64,000 nt of DNA from an uncultured Dysgonomonas sp. (GTDB lineage Bacteria; Bacteroidota; Bacteroidia; Bacteroidales; Dysgonomonadaceae): positions 132,564 to 196,563 of the forward strand of contig CALKIV010000025.1 in the NCBI GenBank assembly GCA_937995835.1. The letters run 5' to 3'. The notes under the pieces are model-generated. The model saw only the letters and a program-made list of their open reading frames with translations. It did not search any database and was not told where the DNA came from. Positions 24,920-33,678 of this stretch are shown piece by piece. Position 1 is the stretch's first letter. Each line of letters starts with the position of its first letter. Position numbers and translations under genes: made by a program.

Positions 24920-25114
24920 ATGAGTGATAATAAACAACCCTCGCTAAAATGGATATGGAGTGTCTTAATGGTACTCATCTATCTGTCAGTGGCTATCTTG
25001 CTCGTCTTTACTCCATTTTTTGATCACGTACCCCTCATCGGACGTGTGGGGATGGGGGCACTCTTCTTCTTTTATGGAATATTTAGAGCTTATAGAGTTT
25101 GGAAAACTTTTTAA
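24920..25114 (+). CDS. Small two-helix membrane protein
   Basis: This 64-residue hypothetical protein has two transmembrane helices (about 10-30 and 38-57) joined by a short loop, DHVPLIGRVG, and a basic C-terminus (RAYRVWKTF). No family is recognised. Its place between tonB and the phosphate-binding-like lipoprotein, on the same strand, suggests that it belongs to the envelope cluster. ORF size, an ATG start and codon use similar to its neighbours make it a credible gene. Confidence 0.7.
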   Translation: MSDNKQPSLKWIWSVLMVLIYLSVAILLVFTPFFDHVPLIGRVGMGALFFFYGIFRAYRVWKTF

Positions 25115-25210
25115 TTACTATATTTATGGAATTAAATTCTAAAGACACTCTATCAAGTAGTGGCAAGATATCTTATCTTTGTCTTTAAATTATAGGATAT
25201 AACATTACAT

Positions 25211-26212
25211 ATGAAAAAACTGAATATTTTTTACTTTTGCTTATTAATTTCCTTGATGGTGCTTTCGGCATGTAGTCAAAGTGGAAATGTAAAGAGACGT
25301 ACAGATACCCCAACTTCAGGTGTTGCTCGTATTGTGGTCGATGAGTGTTTGGCCCCTATCATTCAGCAGCAAATTGATGTTTTTCAAGGTACTTATCCTG
25401 CTGCCACTATTGTGCCTATATACACAAACGAAAAAGAAGCATACCAGATCTTGGAAGATGATAGTGTGCGAGTTATTATTGGAACTCGAAAACTTTCAGC
25501 CTCTGAAGAGCAGAAGGTGGATAAAAGGAGGCAACGATTGCTTCAACAACGGTTGGCCATTGATGGGGTAGCACTTATTGTAAATAAGAATAACAATGAC
25601 ACACTGATAACAGTAGAGAATGTTAAAAAAATAATGACTGGAGAAATTCGTAGCTGGAAACAGTTGGACGAAAACTCTAAGTTAGGTGATATTACAGTCG
25701 TTTTCGATAGCCCAAACTCTAGTACAGCTAGGTTTATCAGCGATTCAATTATTCACAGGCAACCTTTCGGTGAGCATGTTAGATCTATGTCTAGCGATAC
25801 CGTGAGGTCTGAAAGTATAAAAATAATGACTCCCAATCAGATGGTTGTGGATTATGTACAGCAAAATAAAGGAGCTCTAGGAGTGGTGGGTGTCAATTGG
25901 GTGAGTAATCCCGCTGACAGCACAGGCCTGAGTTTCTCGCCTAAGGTAAATGTTATGTCAGTGGGCACTGGTGAAGTTGTAGACGGGAAGGCGTCACATT
26001 ACAAACCTTTTCCTGCATTCTTGAAAATGGGAGTATACCCATTGAATAGAAATGTTTATATAATTATAACAGATAGCCGAGGCGGTTTGCCATCAGGATT
26101 TGTTAGCTTTGCAGCTGGAGAAATAGGACAAAGAATTATTTTCAAATCAGGACTGTTTCCAGCAACAATCCCCACTCGTGTGGTTAGTGTAAAGCCAATG
26201 AGTGAGTTATAA
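25211..26212 (+). CDS. PstS-like substrate-binding lipoprotein
   Basis: This 333-residue lipoprotein has a signal peptide ending at LMVLSAC, Cys21. The body is a PBP-like phosphate-binding fold: IVVDECLAPIIQQQIDVF, VRVIIGTRKLSASEEQ, GVALIVNKNNNDTLITVENV, GEIRSWKQL, SPNSSTARFI and GALGVVGVNW. It lacks adjacent pstCAB genes, so it is not obviously part of an ABC transporter. In this context (after exbB-exbD-tonB and before a TPR protein) a structural or sensor role at the envelope is as likely as phosphate uptake. Confidence 0.85.
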   Translation: MKKLNIFYFCLLISLMVLSACSQSGNVKRRTDTPTSGVARIVVDECLAPIIQQQIDVFQGTYPAATIVPIYTNEKEAYQILEDDSVRVIIGTRKLSASEEQKVDKRRQRLLQQRLAIDGVALIVNKNNNDTLITVENVKKIMTGEIRSWKQLDENSKLGDITVVFDSPNSSTARFISDSIIHRQPFGEHVRSMSSDTVRSESIKIMTPNQMVVDYVQQNKGALGVVGVNWVSNPADSTGLSFSPKVNVMSVGTGEVVDGKASHYKPFPAFLKMGVYPLNRNVYIIITDSRGGLPSGFVSFAAGEIGQRIIFKSGLFPATIPTRVVSVKPMSEL

Positions 26213-26265
26213 GAATGATGAGAAGAAAAAGAATATATAAATAAAAAATAAATATATAATAAACC

Positions 26266-27906
26266 ATGAAAATTATAAAACTGATAGGATTTTCTCTGCT
26301 TAGTTTTCTGCTAAGTACTTCTTTGTTTGCTAACGAAAAAAATCATGGCATTGATATGCTGAGATTAGGGGAGTATGACTTAGCAAAGCAGTTTTTTACT
26401 AAGAATTTAGGTCAAGACAAAGCCAAGGCACTTTATTATATTGGAGAAGCCGAGTGGGAGCAAGGACGTAAAGCTGAGGCTGCAGCAAAATACAATGAAG
26501 CCTTTTCTGCTGATGCAGAGTCTCTATATGGACAGCTAGGAGTTGCAAAATCAAATCTGAAAACTGATCCTAAAGAAGCTAAAAAAGCATTGGAAAACAT
26601 CTATAAGAAAAACAAAAAAGATGTAGCATTAGTGCTAGAGGTGGCTAAAGCGTTTTATGATAACGATATGGAAGAAGACGGGGATAAGGCAGTGAGCGAA
26701 GCTAGAAAAAGCAATAGCAAATCTCCATTGATCTATATCTTGTTAGGAGATCGCGAGTTGAAGAAAGGAAAAGCTGGAGATGCTGCCATGCAGTATGATC
26801 AAGCAATCAGCTTTGATCCACAAAACACATTGGCACTGATCAAAGCAGGTAAAGTATATGAAAATATCAATCCAGACGTAGCGTCTACTATGTTTAAAAG
26901 AGCATCAGAAGTAGATCCTGGCAATAGATTGGTAAACAGATGTTTGGCTAAGGTTTACTCTCAAAATGGACGTTACGCACAGGCTTCTAAGATTTATGCA
27001 GACTATTTCCTTGGTGGAGATTTCAACTTAGAAGATATTAGATACTTCTCTACCGCTTTATATTTCAGCAAAAATTATCCAGAAGCTAGAGAAATCTTGA
27101 ATCTTGGAATCGAAAGAGATAAAGACAACTTTGTGTTCAATCGTTTATTGATGGATACTGAGCTTCAATTGAAGAATATTGACAATGGATTGGCTGTTGG
27201 AGAACGTTTCTTCAAGTTGCGTGATGCTAAAGATGGAGGTTATCTTGACGAAGATTATATCACTTATGGTAATCTTTTGGCAGAAGCAGGTAGACGTGAA
27301 GATGCTGTAGAGGCTTTCAATAAAGCAGTTGAAATGAATCCTAACAATGTGGAGCTTTTCAAGAGACTTGCAGCTACAATGTCTTCGGAGAAACTGTATG
27401 AAGATGCTGCTAACTTCCAACACAAGTATGTGAAAGCTGTAGAGGATGCCGATGCAACTGAATACTATCAGCTAGGTAGATACTATCAATCGGCTGCAGC
27501 TGCCATCAGAGACACTATTCCTGAAGCATTGGAGAAGAGAGAGAATCTATTTAAAGAGGCTGATGTTGCATTCAAAGTGTTGACAGAAAAAAGACCGGAT
27601 AACTATCTTGGATACTTTATGCGTGCAGGGGTTAACTCAATGCTTGACCCACAACTTAAAGAAGGTTTAGCAAAACCTTTCTATGAGAAAACTTTAGAAT
27701 TGATTACCGAAGCTGGAGAAATGGAGCAACGTCAAAGTATTGTGTTGACAGTTTACGAATATTTGGCTGTATTCAATTTCTATAACTTTGCAGATACTAA
27801 CTCGCCAGAAGCTAAGGCTAAAGCGATGGAATATTGTGACCTTTACTTGGCCATCAATCCAGAAAAAGAATCTGTAAAGACCTTAAAAGAGGCTTTGATG
27901 CAATGA
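26266..27906 (+). CDS. Exported tetratricopeptide-repeat protein
   Basis: The 546-residue protein has a signal peptide (residues 1-23, LLSTSLFANEK) followed by TPR units over almost the entire length, for example AKALYYIGEAEWEQGRKAEA, LALIKAGKVYENINPDVAST and EDAVEAFNKAVEMNPNNVEL. It is predicted to be periplasmic. It follows the PstS-like lipoprotein by 53 bases and ends the cluster at a strong terminator. TPR arrays usually form scaffolds, so it may organise the TonB-linked machinery; this is inference. Confidence 0.88.
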   Translation: MKIIKLIGFSLLSFLLSTSLFANEKNHGIDMLRLGEYDLAKQFFTKNLGQDKAKALYYIGEAEWEQGRKAEAAAKYNEAFSADAESLYGQLGVAKSNLKTDPKEAKKALENIYKKNKKDVALVLEVAKAFYDNDMEEDGDKAVSEARKSNSKSPLIYILLGDRELKKGKAGDAAMQYDQAISFDPQNTLALIKAGKVYENINPDVASTMFKRASEVDPGNRLVNRCLAKVYSQNGRYAQASKIYADYFLGGDFNLEDIRYFSTALYFSKNYPEAREILNLGIERDKDNFVFNRLLMDTELQLKNIDNGLAVGERFFKLRDAKDGGYLDEDYITYGNLLAEAGRREDAVEAFNKAVEMNPNNVELFKRLAATMSSEKLYEDAANFQHKYVKAVEDADATEYYQLGRYYQSAAAAIRDTIPEALEKRENLFKEADVAFKVLTEKRPDNYLGYFMRAGVNSMLDPQLKEGLAKPFYEKTLELITEAGEMEQRQSIVLTVYEYLAVFNFYNFADTNSPEAKAKAMEYCDLYLAINPEKESVKTLKEALMQ

Positions 27907-27937
27907 TGAACTGAAAAGTTAAAAACAGATAATAAGA

Positions 27938-27967
27938 AGGGGGATTAGTTGCTAATCCCCTTTTTTT
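27938..27967 (+). terminator. Terminator after the TPR gene
   Basis: GGGGATTAG (27940-27948), loop TTG, CTAATCCCC (27952-27960), then seven T. One of the strongest terminators in the window. Confidence 0.92.
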
Positions 27968-27982
27968 ATTTAAAAACTTAGC

Positions 27983-28009
27983 TTGAAAGATAAATAAGCA
28001 GTATCTTTG
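27983..28009 (+). promoter_or_regulatory. Candidate metK promoter
   Basis: TTG (27983-27985), 16 bases, TATCTTTG (28002-28009). Transcription would start near 28016, immediately before the riboswitch. Confidence 0.5.
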
Positions 28010-28020
28010 CAAAATAATTT

Positions 28021-28100
28021 GTGGAAGGATTTGTGATTGATTGCAACCACGTTAAAAAAGTGCTAAAATGTTAAAACAATATCATTCTGGTCATCCTTCT
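28021..28100 (+). promoter_or_regulatory. SAM-II-like riboswitch in the metK leader
   Basis: GTGG (28021-28024) and CCAC (28047-28050) form the P1 stem. The loop holds GATTTG...GATTGCAA, and the stem is followed by GTTAAAAAAGTGCTAAAATG (28051-28070). This order (GUGG, GAUUUG, UUGCA, CCAC, GUUAAA, GCUAAAA) matches the SAM-II (SAM-alpha) consensus as I remember it, a pseudoknot that binds S-adenosylmethionine. A possible expression platform is visible: GAAGGAT (28024-28030) is complementary to ATCCTTC (28093-28099) and would break P1 if paired. Placement directly upstream of SAM synthetase gives a sensible feedback loop. Confidence 0.8.
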
Positions 28101-28128
28101 AAGTTTTTCACAGTATAAAACATTCATT

Positions 28129-29397
28129 ATGAGTTATTTATTTACATCAGAATCAGTCTCAGAAGGACATCCGGATAAGATCGCAGATCAAATCTCGGAT
28201 GCTTTGTTGGATGAGTTCTTAGCTTATGACAAGGACTCAAAAGTGGCTTGTGAAACATTGGTAACAACAGGTCAGGTTGTGCTTGCTGGAGAAGTTAAAT
28301 CTAAAGCTTACATCGACATTCCGGAAACGGCAAGGCGAGTAATTGAAAACATTGGTTACACCAAAAGCGAGTACCAATTTGAAGCTAAATCTTGTGGAGT
28401 GCTATCTGCTATCCACGAGCAATCGGAAGATATCAACCGAGGTGTAGACGGTAAGGCAGATCCTATGGATCAGGGAGCTGGCGACCAAGGGATGATGTTC
28501 GGGTATGCAACCAACGAAACCGAAAACTTCATGCCCCTGTCATTAGACTTGTCACATGCAATATTGCAAGAGCTTGCAGCTATTCGAAAGAATGAGCTTG
28601 AGCTGATGCCTTATCTGCGTCCGGATGCTAAGTCGCAAGTGACTATCGAATATTCGGATGACAACCAACCGTTGCGCATTGATACCATTGTGGTATCTAC
28701 TCAGCACGATGACTTTGCTGATGATGCAACAATGCAAGCGAAGATTAAAGAAGACGTAATTAAGATATTAATTCCTAGAGTGATGCACAGGTATGACAAT
28801 AGGAAAAATGTAATAAGCTTATTTACAGATGATATTATATATCATGTAAACCCTACTGGTCGATTTGTGATCGGTGGACCTCATGGAGATACAGGATTGA
28901 CCGGAAGAAAAATCATTGTGGATACATACGGAGGTAAAGGAGCTCACGGAGGTGGTGCATTCTCAGGAAAAGACCCTTCCAAAGTGGACAGATCGGCCGC
29001 ATATGCTGCACGTCATATTGCTAAAAACCTTGTGGCTGCAGGTGTGTCTTCAGAAGTATTAGTTCAAGTTTCGTATGCCATAGGTGTTGCTAAACCCATG
29101 AATATCTATGTAGATACTTATGGAAAAGGAAAAGTGGGCAAAACAGACGGAGAGATAGCAAAAGTAGTAGAAAAACTATTCGATATGCGCCCTAAGGCAA
29201 TAGAGGATAGATTGAGACTAAGAAATCCTATCTACGCTGAGACTGCTGCCTATGGACACATGGGGCGTGAACCTCAAGTGGTGGAAAAACACTTTAGCTC
29301 GCGTTACAATCTTAAAGGAATAACCTGTAAAGTAGAGTTATTTACTTGGGAGAAACTTGATTACGTAGAAAAGATAAAGAAAGAATTTGGACTGTAA
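28129..29397 (+). CDS. metK: S-adenosylmethionine synthetase
   Basis: It makes SAM from methionine and ATP in the cytoplasm. The 422 residues contain the family signatures SEGHPDKIADQISDALLDE, GAGDQGMMFGYATNE (ATP-binding) and the P-loop-like GGKGAHGGGAFSGKDPSK. GGPHGDTGLTGRKIIVDTYG is intact. Its length is slightly above the E. coli enzyme (384), with a small insertion around residues 165-215, as in other Bacteroidota. It is probably regulated by the SAM-II-like element in its leader. Confidence 0.97.
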   Translation: MSYLFTSESVSEGHPDKIADQISDALLDEFLAYDKDSKVACETLVTTGQVVLAGEVKSKAYIDIPETARRVIENIGYTKSEYQFEAKSCGVLSAIHEQSEDINRGVDGKADPMDQGAGDQGMMFGYATNETENFMPLSLDLSHAILQELAAIRKNELELMPYLRPDAKSQVTIEYSDDNQPLRIDTIVVSTQHDDFADDATMQAKIKEDVIKILIPRVMHRYDNRKNVISLFTDDIIYHVNPTGRFVIGGPHGDTGLTGRKIIVDTYGGKGAHGGGAFSGKDPSKVDRSAAYAARHIAKNLVAAGVSSEVLVQVSYAIGVAKPMNIYVDTYGKGKVGKTDGEIAKVVEKLFDMRPKAIEDRLRLRNPIYAETAAYGHMGREPQVVEKHFSSRYNLKGITCKVELFTWEKLDYVEKIKKEFGL

Positions 29398-29477
29398 AAT
29401 GACATTTAACTCTTCTGATTCAGTTTGCAAATAACCTGTTATCAGAAATGTTAATTTGCCAAGAATAGTCATTTAAA

Positions 29478-30602
29478 TTGAGGAGGCAGACTTCATTGCT
29501 TAATAAGTCAAAAGATATACACACAAACGCAGAAGTATCAGATTCAATAAGATTTGGGTTAGATACGATACAAACGGGATCGCTTTCTAGGGCTACAGAG
29601 CAGACTTCGTCTGATTCTTCTGTGCGACAAAAAGAGGATACTGTGGCGGTTGTGGCGTCTATGAGACAGAGAAGGGATACAGTGAAGAAAACAGCTCAAG
29701 TGGTTGCTCCTGATACTTTGAGAAGCAGGCCAAGAGCGATTGCCGAGCCGATTGTGGCATCTAATATAGAACCAACTACAATAGCCATTGATCAGAGCTT
29801 ACTGGACACAGTAGCTCTGAAAATGGATACCGTAATGTTAACCAATACAGCTGTGGATACACTCTCAGTAAGTCATACGAGTTATGCTTCCAATAAGGAA
29901 GGAATGGCGTTGCCTGAGATGCTGCATCGCTCAGATGGTATCTTTTGCTTATTGCTGTTTTGTTTCTTTATCGTTGCTCATATATATAATGGAGGTCTAG
30001 GCTTTATAAAAGAAAATATAATGTTAGCATTTTCTCCTCAAAAAGCAGAAAAATTAGATTCACAATCCTTGCCAACGACGCGCGAGAATGTGTATTCGTA
30101 TTTTCTCGTTTTTCAGGCTGTCATGCTGATATCTATATCTATATACGAAGGCTTGGAGAGATTTACAAATTTGACAAGTGTGGGCGGTAAAGCGCCATTT
30201 GTGCATATTGGTACCTTTGTTGTCTTAATTTCTGTGTTCATTTTGCTAAAGTTGACATTGAACAGAGTGGTGGGCTATATTTTCGATTTAGGAGGTAAAA
30301 TGGTACTTTGGAATAAAGTTTATCTACTGTTAATCAGTATGCTAGGGATATTGTGCTTCTTGCCAACCCTCTTGCTGGTTTATTCCAATTGGTGGCATGG
30401 AGCTATAATAGGCTTCTCGCTACTTTTATTTGCCATTATGCAGATAGTATTGATATTGAGGTTGATTGCCTACTTTTATAGTCAGAGATATGGCGTATTG
30501 TCTTTAGTCGCTTATCTGCTTACAGTAGAAATTCTACCATACATATATTTAGGCTTAGGATTATTTTATTTTTATCAGATAGATATTTTTAATACAATAT
30601 GA
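29478..30602 (+). CDS. DUF4271 membrane protein
   Basis: The 374-residue protein has a low-complexity, Asp/Thr/Val-rich N-terminal region (about 1-150, with recurring DTV and RRDT words). About six transmembrane helices follow (from HRSDGIFCLLLFCFFIVAHI onward), matching the DUF4271 family found before hemD in Bacteroidota. The start is uncertain: the only upstream option in frame is the TTG at 29478, and the first ATG is about 57 codons later. Its stop overlaps the hemD start (ATGA), so the two are translationally coupled. Confidence 0.8.
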   Translation: MRRQTSLLNKSKDIHTNAEVSDSIRFGLDTIQTGSLSRATEQTSSDSSVRQKEDTVAVVASMRQRRDTVKKTAQVVAPDTLRSRPRAIAEPIVASNIEPTTIAIDQSLLDTVALKMDTVMLTNTAVDTLSVSHTSYASNKEGMALPEMLHRSDGIFCLLLFCFFIVAHIYNGGLGFIKENIMLAFSPQKAEKLDSQSLPTTRENVYSYFLVFQAVMLISISIYEGLERFTNLTSVGGKAPFVHIGTFVVLISVFILLKLTLNRVVGYIFDLGGKMVLWNKVYLLLISMLGILCFLPTLLLVYSNWWHGAIIGFSLLLFAIMQIVLILRLIAYFYSQRYGVLSLVAYLLTVEILPYIYLGLGLFYFYQIDIFNTI

Positions 30603-31357
30603 AGATGAAGGTTAAGAAGATTTTGATTTCGCAACCAGCTCCCGAAACAGGTAAATCTCCGTATTATGAAATTGCGGAAAAGTATGACTTGGTATTAGAT
30701 TTTCATCCGTTTATTCGTGTAGAAAGACTTGATACCAAAGAGTTTAAACAGCAAAAAATTAATATTTTAGATTTTACTGCCATTGTTTTTACGGCACGAA
30801 CAGCGGTTGACCATTTCTTTTATTTATGTGAAGAAATGAAGATTATTGTTCCTGACACGATGATGTATTTCTGTACATCAGAATCAGTAGCACTATATTT
30901 GCAAAAGTATACCGTATATAGAAAAAGAAAGATTTTCTTTGGGGCTAATGGCAAGATGGAAGGCTTGGAGAGCTTCTTTGACAAACACAAGAAGGAAAAG
31001 TTTTTAGTTCCTGTTTCAGAAACCCATGTGGCTAGTATCACAGAGGTTTTGGACAAGAAGAAACTGAATTTCAATAAAGCCATAATGTACAAAACAGTGA
31101 GCAATGCGATAACTGAAGAGGCTATCATGTCCTACGACATGTTGGTGTTCTTTAGCCCGTCGGGAATAGCTTCATTATTTGAGAATGCTCCTGGATTTAA
31201 ACAAGAAACCAGAGCTATTGGATGTTTTGGTGCATCGACAGCCAAAGCAGTAACAGATGCAGGATTAGAGTTGAATTGTCAGGCTCCACAGCCCGAATTT
31301 CCATCGATGACTGCTGCTCTCGAATCTTTTATTAAAGACAATCATAAGAAGAAATAA
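30599..31357 (+). CDS. hemD: Uroporphyrinogen-III synthase
   Basis: It closes and inverts ring D of hydroxymethylbilane in tetrapyrrole synthesis, the branch leading to haem and, here perhaps more relevant, cobalamin for the B12-dependent reductase. The 252-residue two-domain protein has the family's weak signature: ILISQPAPETGKSPY, AIVFTARTAVDHFF, SETHVASITEVL and LVFFSPSGIASLF. Sequence conservation in this family is always low. Four-base overlap with the DUF4271 gene. Confidence 0.88.
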   Translation: MKMKVKKILISQPAPETGKSPYYEIAEKYDLVLDFHPFIRVERLDTKEFKQQKINILDFTAIVFTARTAVDHFFYLCEEMKIIVPDTMMYFCTSESVALYLQKYTVYRKRKIFFGANGKMEGLESFFDKHKKEKFLVPVSETHVASITEVLDKKKLNFNKAIMYKTVSNAITEEAIMSYDMLVFFSPSGIASLFENAPGFKQETRAIGCFGASTAKAVTDAGLELNCQAPQPEFPSMTAALESFIKDNHKKK

Positions 31358-31380
31358 TAAGACTTCTATATATAGAAATA

Positions 31381-31415
31381 AGAGAGCTTAACACATTAAG
31401 GGTTAGGCTCTTTTT
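31381..31415 (+). terminator. Terminator after hemD
   Basis: AGAGC.TAAC / GTTA.GCTCTTTTT hairpin. It separates hemD from the metallopeptidase gene. Confidence 0.75.
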
Positions 31416-31443
31416 GTTAGAATATAAAGATAAGATTAATTGC

Positions 31444-32139
31444 ATGTTTTTAGAAGTAGAACACTTGGGGAAGGTGAAATTGATACCAAATGCGAGAGCG
31501 AGGCGAGTCATTATTCGTTTCCGTGATGGTGAATTTCAAGTAACACATCCTACTGTGATGAAACTTGCTGCTATAGAGGAATTACTTCTTGAAAAGTCTA
31601 CTAAGTTGTTGACACTAAAGGGGAATACTCAGCATGATTTAACTTTTACAGAAGACACTCAGTTTGCTACTCACACTTTTGAATTACGCTTAACTAAAAG
31701 TGATCTGCAAGGGGTGTATCCTACCTTGAAAGATGGAATATTGCAGATAAGTTTTCCTTCATATTATGACCTTAAATCAAAAGAAAATCAGTCTTATATC
31801 CGATCAATAATTGAGTCTTGTTGTCGATCTGAAGCCAAGCGAGTTTTGCCCGATATGGTGCGAGAGTTGGCTAAGTTGTATGGCTTTAAAGTTTCGGAAA
31901 TTAAAATCAACAAAAGCCGTAGTAGATGGGGAAGTTGCTCCATCGAAAAAAATATCAATCTATCTTATTTTTGTATGATGTTGCCAAACGAGTTGATCGA
32001 ACTCATCATTTTACACGAACTCTGCCACACCGTAGAAATGAATCATGGTGAACGGTTTTGGGCATTGCTAGATAAGGTTACTCATGGAAAGTCTAAAGAG
32101 TTAACAAAACAGTTAAGAGACTTTAGGCTGCGTTGGTAA
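31444..32139 (+). CDS. YgjP-like M48-type zinc metallopeptidase
   Basis: This 231-residue cytosolic protein has the zincin motif HELCHTVEMNHGERFW and the upstream signature INKSRSRWGSCS, which identify the YgjP/SprT-like (DUF45) family. The true substrate is not known. The start is set at the ATG at 31444; the in-frame TTG at 31414 lies inside the preceding terminator and is rejected. It ends 4 bases before the convergent cytidine deaminase stop. Confidence 0.88.
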   Translation: MFLEVEHLGKVKLIPNARARRVIIRFRDGEFQVTHPTVMKLAAIEELLLEKSTKLLTLKGNTQHDLTFTEDTQFATHTFELRLTKSDLQGVYPTLKDGILQISFPSYYDLKSKENQSYIRSIIESCCRSEAKRVLPDMVRELAKLYGFKVSEIKINKSRSRWGSCSIEKNINLSYFCMMLPNELIELIILHELCHTVEMNHGERFWALLDKVTHGKSKELTKQLRDFRLRW

Positions 32140-32143
32140 GATG

Positions 32144-32623
32144 TCAATCAAGTGCACTACTATCGAAGCTCAAAGGAAGTAAGTCTTTGATTGAACTAGC
32201 TTCATACACAATATCTTTGCTACACATGAATATCTTTATAGGACTCTTTTGTTTGCTTTCCATTTCTGCGATAACTTGTCTGCACGATCCACAAGGAGTA
32301 CATACGCTTTTCACAAAATCTCCCTGATAGTGTGCAATGATAGCTATAGCCTTAACAGTGTTGTTAGGGTAGGAGGAATTGCTGTAAAATAAGGCTGTGC
32401 GCTCTGCACATAGTCCTGAAGGGTAGGCCGCATTTTCTTGATTGCTTCCACTGACGATTTTGCCATCATCTAACAATACGGCTGCACCTACGGCATATTT
32501 GGAATACGGTGAGTAAGCATTTTGAGTGATTTCTTTCGCCTTTGCAATGAGATTTTTTATTTCCTCATTGCTTTTATCTATCTCGTAAACTTGTATCTTT
32601 GTTGTAATTATTAGATCTTTCAT
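32144..32623 (-). CDS. cdd: Cytidine deaminase
   Basis: It deaminates cytidine and deoxycytidine in pyrimidine salvage. The 159 residues include the zinc site: SGLCAERTALFY (Cys and catalytic Glu) and TPCGSCRQV (two Cys), plus AYSPYSKYAVGAAVLL at the nucleoside-binding N-terminus. It is of the small homotetrameric type. It is divergent from the glucosaminidase gene across a 44-base gap that contains a perfect palindrome. Confidence 0.95.
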   Translation of the reverse strand: MKDLIITTKIQVYEIDKSNEEIKNLIAKAKEITQNAYSPYSKYAVGAAVLLDDGKIVSGSNQENAAYPSGLCAERTALFYSNSSYPNNTVKAIAIIAHYQGDFVKSVCTPCGSCRQVIAEMESKQKSPIKIFMCSKDIVYEASSIKDLLPLSFDSSALD

Positions 32624-32631
32624 CTTGCTAA

Positions 32632-32647
32632 ACTTGTTATAACAAGT
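32632..32647. promoter_or_regulatory. Perfect 16-bp palindrome in a divergent intergenic region
   Basis: ACTTGTTATAACAAGT sits between the divergent cdd and glucosaminidase starts. The minus strand has TACATTTG at 32656-32649, a candidate -7 box for cdd, which would put the palindrome at the cdd transcription start, as expected for a repressor operator. Confidence 0.4.
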
Positions 32648-32667
32648 GCAAATGTAATCATATTTCT

Positions 32668-33645
32668 ATGAATAAATTTTATATCCACCTGATTAAGGCG
32701 CAAAAGGTTTTAATCCTATTCTTAGTGTTATCAGCAATGTCTATCAATGTTGTTAATGCGCAAGCAAAGCGAAATAAAACGTATGAAACATATATCGATA
32801 AGTATAATTCAGTGGCAGTAGACCACATGAAAAAGTATAAGATTCCGGCCAGTATAACCTTAGCTCAAGGCCTGCTGGAGTCCGGTGCGGGGCTAAGTAG
32901 TTTGGCTTCGGAAGGTAACAACCACTTTGGTATCAAATGCCACTCTGATTGGAAAGGTGCAACCATGCGCAAGGATGATGATAGACGTAACGAGTGTTTC
33001 AGAAAATATAAGAAAGTGGAGGATTCGTATCACGATCACTCGCTTTTCTTAACAGAACGCAGCAGGTATAGTTTTCTTTTCAATTTGCAAATTACTGACT
33101 ACAGAGGCTGGGCGAGGGGCTTGCAGCAGGCTGGATATGCCACTGATAAGGCTTATGCTAACAAATTGATCAAGATAATTGACGATTATGAGTTGTATAA
33201 GTACGACTCAGGGAAGAAAAAAGGCAAAGATAAACCGTCTAATGACAAGTTCCAAGGCGATGGATGGTCGGTAGAGTCTATGTCGCCCCCTCCTGCAATG
33301 ACGAGCAAGCATACTCCCTATAAAACACATGGTTTGATTTATGTGATTGCCGTTAGTGGTGATACTTACGAGTCGATTGCCGATGAATTTAAATTCAAGG
33401 CTAAGGACTTGTATAAATACAACGAAGTTCCAAAAGGTTATCCTTTGGCAAAGGGAGATTTAGTCTACTTCCAAAATAAAAAGAACAAGGCAGATACTCC
33501 TTATTATGAGCATGTTGTTAAAGTAGGGGAGTCGATGCATAGTATTGCACAACAGTATGGTGTGAAAATAAAAAATCTGTATCGAATGAACAAAAGAGAT
33601 TATGAGTATGTTCCAACAGAAGGAGATATCTTAAAATTAAGATAA
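32668..33645 (+). CDS. Exported glucosaminidase with LysM repeats
   Basis: This 325-residue peptidoglycan hydrolase has a signal peptide (about 1-33, ending NVVNAQA) and a glucosaminidase domain (about 45-180, with SITLAQGLLESGAGLSSLAS and NNHFGIKCHSDW). Two LysM peptidoglycan-binding repeats follow (about 225-275 and 283-325, HVVKVGESMHSIAQQYGVK). The catalytic Glu is expected at LLESGAG. It should act in the periplasm on N-acetylglucosaminyl bonds during wall growth or turnover. Confidence 0.92.
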   Translation: MNKFYIHLIKAQKVLILFLVLSAMSINVVNAQAKRNKTYETYIDKYNSVAVDHMKKYKIPASITLAQGLLESGAGLSSLASEGNNHFGIKCHSDWKGATMRKDDDRRNECFRKYKKVEDSYHDHSLFLTERSRYSFLFNLQITDYRGWARGLQQAGYATDKAYANKLIKIIDDYELYKYDSGKKKGKDKPSNDKFQGDGWSVESMSPPPAMTSKHTPYKTHGLIYVIAVSGDTYESIADEFKFKAKDLYKYNEVPKGYPLAKGDLVYFQNKKNKADTPYYEHVVKVGESMHSIAQQYGVKIKNLYRMNKRDYEYVPTEGDILKLR

Positions 33646-33678
33646 TTTTTGTAATTAAATGTTATATATTTTTCAGAA

